A stretch of DNA of 8,135 nucleotides, taken from contig JADJUC010000001.1 of assembly GCA_016710885.1 (NCBI GenBank), positions 377,501 through 385,635 on the forward strand, given 5' to 3'. Shown here piece by piece: positions 1 through 6,880 of the stretch. Origin of the DNA: Candidatus Proximibacter danicus (GTDB taxonomy: Bacteria > Pseudomonadota > Gammaproteobacteria > Burkholderiales > Rhodocyclaceae). Numbering within the stretch: the stretch's first letter is position 1; each line of letters begins with the position of its first letter. The notes under the pieces are model-generated. The model ran no database searches. It worked only from the letters and a program-made list of their open reading frames with translations, and was not told the DNA's origin. The position numbers and the translations under genes are program-made.

Positions 1-7
1 GGGCATT

Positions 8-832
8 CTAGGCCGCCTTGGCGTCGGGCGGGAGCCCGGTTCGGCAACCAGGGCGCGCCTCGCGGCTGCGGCGCACCAGCCGGCCGACAATCAGCGCGGC
101 CGCCAGCGTGGCCAGCAAGTGTTTGGCTGTATGGCCGCTGATCAACCCGGCAGTGGCCAGGAGTTCATGGTCGTTCAGTTCGGCCGCCTTGGCGACAACG
201 TAAATGGCCAGTGCGGCACCGAACCACAGACGGTCGCGGGCATCGCTGCCGTGCAGCGCCTGCCACAGGGGCACCAGCAGGATGGGCAAGAGTTGCAGCA
301 ACAGGTAGGGACGCAGGTCGCCTGCCCCATGCAGGCTGGTGGCATACCACCAGACGACGCTGACCACGGCCAGCAGCGCAAGAATGGCCGCCTCCGAGCG
401 TGCGTCGTAACGGGCAACGGTTTCCGCCCGCACCCCCCGCCAGCAACCCGGCACAGGCCAGCGCGATCGGCAGGCGATCCCAGAGCAGGCGATAGTCATC
501 CGGGGCAAGATGGTAGCCGTGGAACCGGCGGCGGTGAGGACCAACCCGACCGCAGCAGGCGGTAACCGAACCAGCCGGCGCGAATGGCGGTGCGTGCGGT
601 GCGGCGACAACTGCCACCGCCCCAGAGGCCAACGACAGCAAAACCGAAATTGAAATACATCGGCCGCATGCGGCACACCAGCCCACGTCGAGTGGTCAGC
701 AAAGTCGCGGTAATTGGCCGGCTGCTCGATAACGCCGTACGCCAGCATGAGTACGGCGATGCCAACGGTAATGAACAGCGGCAGACGGCTGATGCAGCGA
801 CGCCAGGTGGATTGATCAGCGCAGTGAGTCAT
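8..832 (-). CDS. Ceramidase-like (CREST superfamily) integral membrane hydrolase, frameshifted
   Basis: Probable membrane-embedded amide hydrolase of the alkaline ceramidase/CREST group; the substrate in bacteria is unknown. The product starts MTHCADQSTW and has a first hydrophobic segment (LPLFITVGIAVLMLAYGV). It then gives, across three frames, GFAVVGLWG, a Gly-Ser-Thr...Tyr-His-Leu-Ala-Pro-Asp-Asp segment near 500-530, LLWDRLPIALACAGLL, a Leu-rich pair of helices (LRPYLLLQLLPILLVPLWQA), and near the C-terminus SGHTAKHLLA with an HxxxH pair. The Ser, Asp and His positions fit the metal-binding residues known for this superfamily. At least three indels are needed (near 440-460, 505-515 and 640-650). 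I chose the start at 832 because GAGG lies about 8 bases upstream; the frame stays open to 1033 but that part is not protein-like. Stop is TAG at 8-10. Length about 274 residues. Family call is from memory of motifs. Confidence 0.72.
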   Translation of the reverse strand: MTHCADQSTWRRCISRLPLFITVGIAVLMLAYGVIEQPANYRDFADHSTWAGVPHAADVFQFRFCCRWPLGRWQLSPHRTHRHSRRLVRLPPAAVGLVLTAAGSTATILPRMTIACSGIACRSRWPVPGCWRGVRAETVARYDARSEAAILALLAVVSVVWWYATSLHGAGDLRPYLLLQLLPILLVPLWQALHGSDARDRLWFGAALAIYVVAKAAELNDHELLATAGLISGHTAKHLLATLAAALIVGRLVRRSREARPGCRTGLPPDAKAA

Positions 833-1175
833 GGCCAAACCCTCGGTGTGAATGAAGCCCGCAGGATGCCGCCAGGTCGCGCCCGCGAGAACCACCACAA
901 CCATTGTGTCAACCGGTGAACCATCAAGTATCAGCCGTCGATACTGCCAACAAGGGTTTGCTCGTAATTTCGCGTATCCACCTTCCCCGGATTGCCATAT
1001 CAGCATCAAAGCGACCGCCACGCACCACGCCAAGACTTTTCTACGAAGATCGGACAGCGACCTGAATTCATGCCCTCCGCACCGAGGATGAGGGGTTGGG
1101 CAGGCCGACTATGGTCACTACCCGAATCGCGGCGTCAACGCTCGACATTTCCCAATTCCCTCCCGCCCATAAAGC
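833..1175. other. Intergenic stretch without a recognised gene
   Basis: About 340 bases lie between the ceramidase-like start and the hairpin downstream of glnB. The reading frames that cross it are short or are upstream extensions of the ceramidase-like frame, and none gives a recognisable protein. It should contain the ceramidase-like promoter. On the minus strand a perfect TTGACA (912-907) is present but no good -10 follows at 16-18 bases. A 6-bp inverted repeat sits at 927-945. Confidence 0.6.
927..945. repeat. Short inverted repeat AGTATC-N7-GATACT
   Basis: Perfect 6-bp arms at 927-932 and 940-945 with a 7-base spacer, about 95 bases upstream of the ceramidase-like start codon. On the minus strand GATACT (932-927) resembles a -10 and TTGTTG lies 15 bases before it, so this could be an operator overlapping a weak promoter. 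The arms are short enough to be chance. Confidence 0.25.
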
Positions 1176-1208
1176 GTAAGGGCCGCCCATTGTGTGGGCA
1201 GCCCTTAC
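1176..1208 (-). terminator. glnB: Hairpin downstream of glnB, likely terminator
   Basis: Fourteen-base arms (1176-1189 and 1195-1208) flank a 5-base loop. The single non-Watson-Crick position (1184/1200) becomes a G-U pair only in RNA read from the minus strand, which fits a terminator for glnB ending 30 bases before it. The following T tract is weak (TTT after GC), so it may act as a terminator with low efficiency or as a 3'-end stabiliser. Confidence 0.7.
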
Positions 1209-1237
1209 GAAGGTTCAAAAACGTTCGGAAGTTGCGC

Positions 1238-1576
1238 TCAGATCGCCGCTTCGTTGGTCTCGCCGGTGCGGATGCGAACCACCTGCTCGACTGCAGTGAC
1301 GAAGATCTTGCCGTCGCCGATCTTGCCGGTGTGCGCAGCCTTGATGATGGCTTCAAGCGCTGGCTCAACGGTTTCGCCGGCAACGACGATCTCGATCTTG
1401 ACCTTTGGGCAGGAAGTCGACGACGTATTCGGCGCCACGATAAAGTTCGGTGTGCCCCTTCTGGCGACCAAACCCTTGACCTCGGTAACGGTCAGGCCGG
1501 TGACACCGATTTCTGACAGGGCTTCGCGAACTTCGTCGAGCTTGAAAGGTTTGATGATGGCTTCGATTTTCTTCAT
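1238..1576 (-). CDS. glnB: PII nitrogen regulatory protein GlnB (T-loop read in a shifted frame)
   Basis: Small trimeric signal protein that senses 2-oxoglutarate, ATP/ADP and glutamine status (through uridylylation) and controls glutamine synthetase adenylylation, NtrB/NtrC and other targets. The product starts MKKIEAIIKPFKLDEVREAL and ends RIRTGETNEAAI, 112 codons, the standard PII length. The B-loop region (HTGKIGDGKIFV) and the C-terminal signature are intact. The T-loop is not: a missing base near 1473 and an extra base near 1402-1403 put about 23 codons out of frame. In the other frame they read FGRQKGHTELYRGAEY then VVDFLPK, with the uridylylated Tyr51 codon at 1425-1427. The two indels cancel, so the total length is normal. 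GGAG lies 10-14 bases before the ATG at 1576. It sits 47 bases after nadE on the same strand, a known betaproteobacterial arrangement that favours GlnB over GlnK (no amtB is next to it). Confidence 0.93.
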   Translation of the reverse strand: MKKIEAIIKPFKLDEVREALSEIGVTGLTVTEVKGLVARRGTPNFIVAPNTSSTSCPKVKIEIVVAGETVEPALEAIIKAAHTGKIGDGKIFVTAVEQVVRIRTGETNEAAI

Positions 1577-1623
1577 GTCGCTGGGTCTCCGGGCATTCGT
1601 AAATACGTTCAACCGCTATCGCA

Positions 1624-3163
1624 TCAAAAACTCGTCCTTGCAGCGGTTGCAATCGGGTAACGCCAGTCTTTGCCGAAAGCCGCGCTGGGTGACGCGGATG
1701 CGCCGACCGGCGCCGGCGGCGCTTGTATTCGGCGATGCGCAGCAGGCGCACGACGCGGCGGACATCGGCTTCAGCATAGCCGGCGGCGCATGATCTGGCG
1801 CGGGCTTTCGTCGCGCGCTCCATATAGGGCCGGCATGATGGCGTCCAGCACCTCGTAGGGCGGCAGGCTGTCCTGGTCGGTCTGGTCCGGCCGCAGTTCG
1901 GCCGACGGGGGACGCGTGATGATGCGTTCGGGAGGCCATGTCGCCGTAGAGGCTGCAGTAGTGCCAACGCCCATCTCCGACTTGTTGCCGGTGGTCAGCA
2001 CCAGTAGCGCCTGTCTTGTTGGAGAGCGCCATCAGCAACACGCCGCGGCAACGTGCCTGCAGGTTTTCCTCGGTGGTGTCGCTGGGCAGGCCAGCGAATT
2101 CCTTCGCCAGCATGTCGTCGTATAATCTTCATTGCCGGCGATGGCGATTTCGTCGTAGCGCACGCCGAGCCTCTTCACCATCTGGCGCGAGTCTTCAAGG
2201 CTGATGTCGGCGGTGTAGGGCGAGGGCATCATCACCGCCCGCACCTTGTCGGCCCCCAGCGCATCAACGGCATGGCCAGCGTCAGCGCCGAGTCAATGCC
2301 ACCGGAGAGGCCGATCAGCACGCCGGGGAAACCGTTCTTGCCGATGAAGTCGCGCACCCCCGAGCACCAGCGCAGCATAGACCAGCGCTTCCAGCGTGAG
2401 CATCGGCGCCAGTTCGCCGGGCTGCGGCTCACCACCGGCAATCTCCACCAGCCCGAGCGCTTCCTCGAACTGCGGCAAGCGGCAGGTTTCCCCCGCCTGG
2501 AGCGAGTCGAGCACCGAAGGAGCCACCGTCGAAGACCAGTTCATCCTGCCCGCCGACCAGATTGGCATACACCGCGGGCATGCCGGTGGTGGCAATGCGG
2601 TGCCGCAGGGCGGTAGCCCGATCCTCGTATTTGTCCAGGTGGTAAGGCGAGGCGTTGAGTACCAGCAGCAGTTCGGCACCAGCAGCGCGGGCGGCTTCGG
2701 CGGCGCCAGCCTCCCAGATGTCGGCACAGATGTTGATACCGCAGCGCACACCGTGGATCGTCACGACACAAGCCGTATCACCGGCGTCGAAGTAACGCTC
2801 CTCGTCGAAGACCTCATAGTTCGGCAACAACTGCTTGTGGTAGGTCGCCACCCGCTTGCCGTTTCCAATCAGCGTCGCGGAATTGAAATGCTGGCCATCA
2901 TACGCTTCCGGATGGCCGACGATGACGGCGATGCCCGGCAGGCGCGCCGCCAGCGCATCGAGTTCGCGTTCTGCAGGCACGATAGAAATCCGGGCGCAGC
3001 AGCAGGTCTTCCGGCGGATAGCCCGCATAGCGCCAGCTCCGGGCGTCAGCAGCAGATTGGCGCCGGCAGCGCAGGCGCGCTCGGCGTAATCAAGAATTTT
3101 CGCAGCGTCGGCGGCGAGGTCGCCGAGCGTGGCGTTGAACTGGGCAATGGCAATTTTCAGCAT
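1624..3163 (-). CDS. nadE: Glutamine-dependent NAD+ synthetase, frameshifted and with an internal deletion
   Basis: Cytoplasmic enzyme for the last step of NAD+ synthesis, amidating deamido-NAD+ with glutamine-derived ammonia and ATP. The N-terminal nitrilase-type glutaminase domain starts MLKIAIAQFNATLGDLAADA. The catalytic Glu is in a frameshifted PELALCGYPPEDL segment near 3015-3045, the Lys is in YHKQLLPNYEVFDEERYF, and the nucleophilic Cys is in GINICADIWE. The C-terminal ATP-pyrophosphatase domain shows the P-loop SGGIDSA (2306-2286), LTTGNKSEMGVG near 1970-2000, and the tail RVTQRGF then GKDWRYPI in the next frame, ending at TGA 1626-1624. There are many single-base indels. The segment expected between YGDMA and PERIITR is absent at about 1933/1934, roughly 28 residues, and the span (about 513 codons) is short of the usual 540 by the same amount. 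RBS is weak (GTGAG). Upstream is ppa with a terminator between them; glnB follows. Confidence 0.92.
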
Positions 3164-3178
3164 GACGAAACTCACGCG

Positions 3179-3203
3179 AAAAAGGGGCGCAGATTGCGTC
3201 CCC
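3179..3203 (-). terminator. ppa: Rho-independent terminator after ppa, just before nadE
   Basis: Read on the minus strand: GGGG, a bulged A, CGCA, a 3-base loop ATC, TGCGCCCC, then TTTTT. This is an 8-bp GC-rich stem with one bulge and a five-T tract, which runs in the ppa-to-nadE direction. An alternative pairing uses AGGGGCG (3209-3203) with CGCCCCT (3189-3183). It begins 28 bases after the ppa stop and its T tract ends only 15 bases before the nadE ATG. Confidence 0.78.
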
Positions 3204-3230
3204 GCCCCTGACGAATGGAAATAGCAGCGA

Positions 3231-3781
3231 TCAGTAGCCGCTGGCTGTCCTTGCTTCCTCGTAGCGAGCGACGCCTTCCACGATTCCTTCTTGGCTTCTT
3301 CCTGACCAAACCAGCCATTGATCTTGACGAACGCCTGGCTCCAGATCCTTGTAGTGGGCAAAGAAGTGGGCGGAATCTGGTCGAGGGGTGATCTGCGGCA
3401 AGTCGCGCGGGCTTTCGACGCTGCGGTACATCGGGGTCAGCTTGTCGACCGGCACAGCCAACACCTTGGCGTCTTCACCGGCCTCGTCGGTCATGCCCAG
3501 CACGCCCACCGGGCGGCAGCGGACAACGACGCCTGGTGGCAGCGCGAACTGGCTCACCACCAGCACGTCGACCGGGTGCCGTCACCGGCGATGGTGCGCG
3601 GATGTAGCCGTAGTTGCAGGGGTAGTGCATCGCAGTGCCCATGAAGCGATCGACGAAGATCTGCGCCGCTTGCCTTGTCGACTTCATATGCCACCGGATC
3701 GGCATGTGCCGGATCTCGATGATCACGTTGAGGAAATCGTTGGGAGGGATTTGCCGGAGGGGACGTCATTGAGGGTGCCAT
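3231..3781 (-). CDS. ppa: Inorganic pyrophosphatase (family I), frameshifted
   Basis: Soluble Mg2+-dependent enzyme that hydrolyses pyrophosphate to phosphate, pulling biosynthetic reactions forward. Reading across frames gives NDVPSGKSLP, VIIEIPAHADPV, YEVDKASGA, IFVDRFMGTAMHYPCNYGYI, then the family signature D-G-D-P-V-D-V with one base missing (3583-3567). Next come FALPPGVVVRCRPVGVLGMTD, EDAKVLAVPVDKLTPMYRSV, HFFAHYKDLEPG, VKINGWFGQEEAKKE and EGVARYEEARTASGY, ending at TGA 3233-3231. At least five indels are needed, including one in the first few codons (removing one base gives MALNDVPSGK). The span of about 183 codons matches the usual size. Start chosen at ATG 3781, preceded by a purine-rich AGAAAGAAAAG. 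It is transcribed divergently from hemP. Confidence 0.95.
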
Positions 3782-3815
3782 GGCTTTTCTTTCTGTCAGC
3801 TTCGGGAAAGGACGA

Positions 3816-3821
3816 ATTATA
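3816..3821 (-). promoter_or_regulatory. ppa: -10 element TATAAT of the ppa promoter
   Basis: A perfect TATAAT on the minus strand (within GGGTATAATTCG) lies 35 bases upstream of the ppa ATG, which would give a short leader of roughly 28 bases. No convincing -35 hexamer is visible at 16-18 bases; that stretch is G-rich. Confidence 0.6.
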
Positions 3822-3926
3822 CCCGCCTTCCCACACCCCCTTCCCACATCAAGCGGCTTTGCAGGGCATCGGCAGATTGCCATCCGGCTTGGGGAACTAC
3901 TTGACGCCTTGCCACCCGTCACTACC

Positions 3927-3945
3927 AATGCGAATCATTCTCATT
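3927..3945. promoter_or_regulatory. Fur box upstream of hemP
   Basis: The 19-mer AATGCGAATCATTCTCATT contains TGCGAAT-C-ATTCTCA (3929-3943), which matches the 7-1-7 Fur consensus TGATAAT-N-ATTATCA at 11 of 14 arm positions by eye. It lies about 39 bases upstream of the hemP ATG. A TACAAA (3953-3958) just downstream could be a -10, but no clear -35 is seen. Iron-loaded Fur would be expected to repress the hemP-tonB-exbBD block. Confidence 0.85.
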
Positions 3946-3983
3946 CGTAACCTACAAATAACCATGTGAGCACGGAGCCTGAA

Positions 3984-4162
3984 ATGACGCCAAACCCGGA
4001 ACTCTCCGACCCCTGGTGGTCGTGCCGGTGCAGCCAACATTGAAGCCGCGCTTGAACAGCCGCCAGTTGTTTCGCGACGGCAAGACCGTCGAAATCGATC
4101 ACGGTGAGCAACGCTACACATTGCGCGTGACGAAGGACAACAAGCTGATTCTGACCAAGTAG
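3984..4162 (+). CDS. hemP: Hemin uptake protein HemP, one frameshift
   Basis: Small protein of about 60 codons in the HemP family, found in Fur-controlled haem/iron uptake operons; its betaproteobacterial homologue HmuP is a regulator of haem receptor expression. The C-terminal part reads cleanly as LNSRQLFRDGKTVEIDHGEQ then RYTLRVTKDNKLILTK and stop TAG (4160-4162), which carries the family hallmarks LNSRQLF, a central basic/acidic strand and KLILTK. The N-terminal part MTPNPELSDP is joined to VVVPVQPTLKPR by an indel in the CCCC run near 4010. The start at ATG 3984 has GGAG at 3973-3976 at good spacing. It is the first gene after the Fur box. Confidence 0.92.
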
Positions 4163-4344
4163 CAAGACGCTCCCGCCCGCAACCCTTCATCTCTCCCGAG
4201 GCGACCGATCCAGCCATCTCTCGCTCGTTCCGCCAGCCAGCCAGCCACGGCGGGGGGCGACAACGCGTTTTGGATTATCGGCGAACCCGCCAGGACCGCC
4301 GGTCCAGCGACCAACACGCACGACGTTGCCATCAAGACACCGCC
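4163..4344 (+). other. Spacer between hemP and tonB, nothing recognised
   Basis: These 182 bases hold no recognisable gene, terminator or strong promoter. The spacing is long for an operon, so tonB could have its own promoter, but I see no element that supports one. Confidence 0.5.
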
Positions 4345-5041
4345 ATGAGCTTACTGACTGCAACCCAGACCCGACGTTCGCCATACCGCTCCGCCGCCGA
4401 AGATCTCCTTGCCGGCATCGGCTTGATCGCGCCGCACACATCGCCCCCATTGCGTTACTTTACAATAGAGGTTGTGCCGCTGCCGACGGCTGTAAGTGCC
4501 TTGATGGTTCCGACCTGATTCAGCCGCTACAACAAACACCGCAACCTGAACTGACGACACCGCAGCCCCGTCCGCAGGAGAGCAAACCGACACCCCGGCG
4601 CCAGCCGGCCGCTCGCCCGCAACCGACGCTGGCAGCGCAAACAGATGCCCCGGCAGCAACTGCAGAAAATACCCATCGTCAGCGCCCCCGGCCCCACCTG
4701 GGCACCCGAAACTGACCCGCAACCCCGCTTCGACCAGGATTGCCTACTCCGAATCCACCGCCGAGCTATCCCCGCTTTCCCCGCCGCATGGGCGAAGAAG
4801 GCAAGGTCCAGTTGCGGGTCTTTGTCGACGCCGGCGGTTGCCCGTCAGTCAAATTGAACTCAAGGCATCGAGCGGCTCGCCCCGTCTCGACCAAGCTGCG
4901 CAGGACGCCGTCTGGCGCTGGAAATTCGTCCCCGCACGACGCGGCGACGAAACGCATTGCCGCCTGGTGCTGGTTCCCATCCACGGTATTCACCTTGAAA
5001 ACTGGAAAGAGCACCATGGAAAACCCACTGGGCTTGCCTAA
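4345..5041 (+). CDS. tonB: Energy transducer TonB, frameshifted
   Basis: Inner-membrane-anchored periplasmic protein that carries proton-motive energy from ExbB/ExbD to outer-membrane receptors. After MSLLTATQTRRSPYRS comes a single N-terminal membrane segment (LLAGIGLIA, then HIAPIALLYN in the next frame). A Pro/Gln/Lys-rich periplasmic spacer follows (LQQTPQPELTTPQPRPQ, KPTPRRQPAARPQP), then the C-terminal TonB domain: NPPPSYPRFPRRMGEEGKVQ, LRVFVDAGG, then in the next frame QIELKASSGSPRLDQAAQDA and VWRWKFVPARRGDE. The YP motif, GxEG and the SSG.RLD.AA..AV..W.F.PA.R pattern are typical. At least four indels are present. The start is uncertain, since no good RBS precedes 4345. The last frame stays open to TAA 5039-5041 and overlaps exbB by 26 bases; the true end may be near 5003 if a base was lost. 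Confidence 0.9.
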
Positions 5042-5835
5042 TTCCGACACTTACGCCGACGCCATCGCCCCGCATCTTGCTCTGCCTGATGTGATCCCTC
5101 CATCGGCACCTGGTACCTGATCGCCACCAAGGGCATCCGTGGCTTCCGCATGCAGCGGATGAGCGCCGCTTTCCTCAATGCTTTCCGGGAAGCGCCCAAC
5201 CTGGAGGCCGTCCCGGCGCATCCGGTGAAAACGGAACCCTACCGAACCGTTCTCGCACCTGGATGCATCACGGCTTCACCGCCATCGAACAGCAGAACCA
5301 TGCCGACGGCTGCGGCCGTGCCGGTCTGGTCAACGCTGGCGCCCCGGAAGAACTGCTCACTCGCGCCCTGAAGCGCGCCATCGACGAAGACAAAGCGACC
5401 CTCGAATTCGGCCAGACTTTTCTCGCCACGGTCGCCTCTTCGGCGCTTTCATTGTCGGCCTCTTCGGCACCGTCTGGGGGATCTACCACCGCGCGCGATC
5501 CGCCATCGGCATGTCCGACCGGGGCAACTCCGACGGGGTTGCCGGCCCGGTCGGCGAGGCGCTGATCGCTGACCGGCATCGGGCTGGCCGTGGCCATCCC
5601 GGCGGCGGTGGCCTACAACCACTTCGCCCGCGCCATACGCCCCCCGCTGTCACATCAATTCCTTCGCCTGTGAAGCGTCTTCGCCTTTCTGTCCCTCGGC
5701 GTGAAAACCTCGCCGATGCTCACCGATCCGCGCGCCACCAGCGAAAAAGTGATCGCCATGGCACGCGCTAACCCGGACGCGATCGAGCAGCCGAAGACCG
5801 CCTGCCCGGGCCACCCCGGCCTCGCCATCCGCTGA
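5016..5835 (+). CDS. exbB: Biopolymer transport protein ExbB (MotA/TolQ/ExbB proton channel), frameshifted
   Basis: Pentameric inner-membrane proton channel subunit that powers TonB with ExbD. It starts MENPLGL with GGAAAGAG 5-12 bases upstream. The first membrane segment ends in GTWYLIATKGIRGFRMQRMS, followed by AAFLNAFREAPNLEAV. The cytoplasmic part reads MHHGFTAIEQQ, PEELLTRALKRAIDEDKATL and EFGQTFLATVASSA. The core motif is split over frames as VGLFGTVWGIYHA, SAIGMS, VAGPVGEAL and TGIGLAVAIPAAVAYNHFAR. The last membrane segment is near 5660-5700. A tail of about 44 residues (VKTSPMLTDPRATSEKVIAM onward) runs in one frame to TGA 5833-5835. At least six indels. The span of about 273 codons is somewhat longer than many ExbB proteins. 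exbD follows 12 bases later. Confidence 0.94.
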
Positions 5836-5847
5836 GCGAGGAAAAGC

Positions 5848-6284
5848 ATGAAGCTTTTGCGAGTCTCGAATCCGGCGACGACGACCCGCCTTTGACCGAA
5901 ATCAACATAGATTGCCCGCTGATCGACGTGATGCTCGGTGCTTGCTGATCATCTTCATGGTCACCGCACCGTTGCTCACGCCTGCCTTCAAGTGGACCTC
6001 GCGAAGGCCTCGTCTGGCAAAATCAGACTAAACCAGACGGCATCAAAGCTCGCCATCGATGCCGGCAGCCAGATCTTCTGGAACGGCGAGGCCGTCATTT
6101 GCCGCACAACGGCGACCGCCTCCCGGCGGCCGGCGCGCAACAACCTCAACCCGAACTGCACATCCGCGCCGGAACAGCACGGCAACTTATGAACGTGTTG
6201 CACAGGTGATGTCGGGGGCCGCACGCTGGCCTGACCCGTATCGGCTTCGTCACCGACCCGTCGCCTGCAACACGCCAACAATAA
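5848..6284 (+). CDS. exbD: Biopolymer transport protein ExbD, frameshifted
   Basis: Single-pass inner-membrane partner of ExbB whose membrane Asp takes part in proton flow; its periplasmic domain contacts TonB. Reading across frames gives SLESGDDDPPLTEINI, PLIDVMLG (the conserved Asp lies in this IDVML segment), LLIIFMVTAPLLTPAFKVDL, KASSG, LAIDAGSQIFWNGEAV, RLPAAGAQQPQPELHIRA, TYERVAQVMSGA and TRIGFVTDPSP, and ends at TAA 6282-6284. At least five indels. The start ATG at 5848 is preceded by GAGGAAAAG. About 145 residues, the usual ExbD size. Same operon as exbB (12-base gap). Confidence 0.93.
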
Positions 6285-6312
6285 TTTTCATCAAAGGGAG
6301 TCACACCGTACT

Positions 6313-6878
6313 TTGCATTTCATCAAAGAAACTGACATCAGCACTTTGGTCCTCGGCTGGCCGCAGCCGGCCACCGCATCCACCTCTTGGCACTGGCCTC
6401 GAATACCCGATCGGCGTGCCGCAGCAGAAACCCGGCATGGAAATCGCCGCCGTCTATCCACCGCCGGTCGAGATGGAGCCGGAAGACCGCCTTGCGCAAG
6501 ACCTCAGGATCCGACATCCACATCGAAGCCGACGTCACGCACTGGCCGCTTGGCGAACGGTTTCGAGGAAGGTGCCTGGATTCCCTCTGATCGTCAGGAT
6601 TCGAGGTCCAGCAAGATCGATTGCCGATTTCAAGGTCGCTGGCGACTTCATGCCGATGGTGGCCAACGACGGCCCGCACTACGGCGACAACATCAGCTCG
6701 CCGGCCCCGGCAAGTACAAGGTGAAGCTCACCATCCTGCCACCGCTTAAAACAAGCACCGCCCCTTCAGCCGCCACACCGACCGCGCCACCGGCGTGCGT
6801 CCGTGGTTCAAACCGTTTGAAGTCAAAGATACCCAGAATTCACCTACGTCGGCATCGGCAAGGAGGGTGAATTACTGA
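6313..6878 (+). CDS. P19/Tp34-type periplasmic iron-transport protein, frameshifted
   Basis: Belongs to the periplasmic metal-binding family that includes Campylobacter P19, FetP and FtrA, which bind copper and iron and assist ferrous iron uptake. A hydrophobic leader (KKLTSAL, LVLGW..) precedes the mature segment LEYPIGVPQQKPGMEIAAVY, PPVEMEPEDR, SDIHIEADV, NGFEEGAWIP, DFMPMVANDGPHYGDN, PGKYKVKLTILPP, RHTDRATGVRPWFKPFEV and EFTYVGIGKEGE. The Met in GMEIA and the His residues in SDIHIEAD, GPHYGDN and RHTD fit the metal ligands of this family. At least six indels. The start is unclear: AAAGGGAG (6293-6300) is a good RBS but no ATG follows; TTG at 6313 or a damaged ATG nearby is likely. The probable stop is TGA 6876-6878, 2 bases before the porin ATG. 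About 180 residues, normal for the family. Confidence 0.9.
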
Positions 6879-6880
6879 GC

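Noticed and set aside
119..565. Plus-strand open frame of about 148 codons opposite the ceramidase-like gene
   Set aside because: It is antisense to a recognisable membrane protein, has low-complexity composition typical of GC-rich shadow frames, and shows no family features.
907..912. Perfect TTGACA on the minus strand as a -35 element
   Set aside because: No acceptable -10 hexamer occurs 15-18 bases downstream (the stretch is G/C-rich), so it does not form a promoter by itself.
833..1033. N-terminal extension of the ceramidase-like protein to the first ATG at 1033
   Set aside because: The extra ~67 residues are not protein-family-like, and the internal ATG at 832 has a better ribosome-binding site and starts directly before the first hydrophobic segment.
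1402..1475. Programmed ribosomal frameshifting in glnB
   Set aside because: Two opposite shifts would be required within 70 bases, there is no slippery-site arrangement, and the same kind of indel occurs in every gene here.
3901..3928. TTGACG-N16-TACCAA as a hemP promoter
   Set aside because: The -10 matches the consensus at only three of six positions; the Fur box is clear but the core promoter cannot be assigned.
4457..4463. TACAAT as an internal promoter -10 in tonB
   Set aside because: It lies within the TonB membrane-anchor coding region and has no -35 at suitable spacing.
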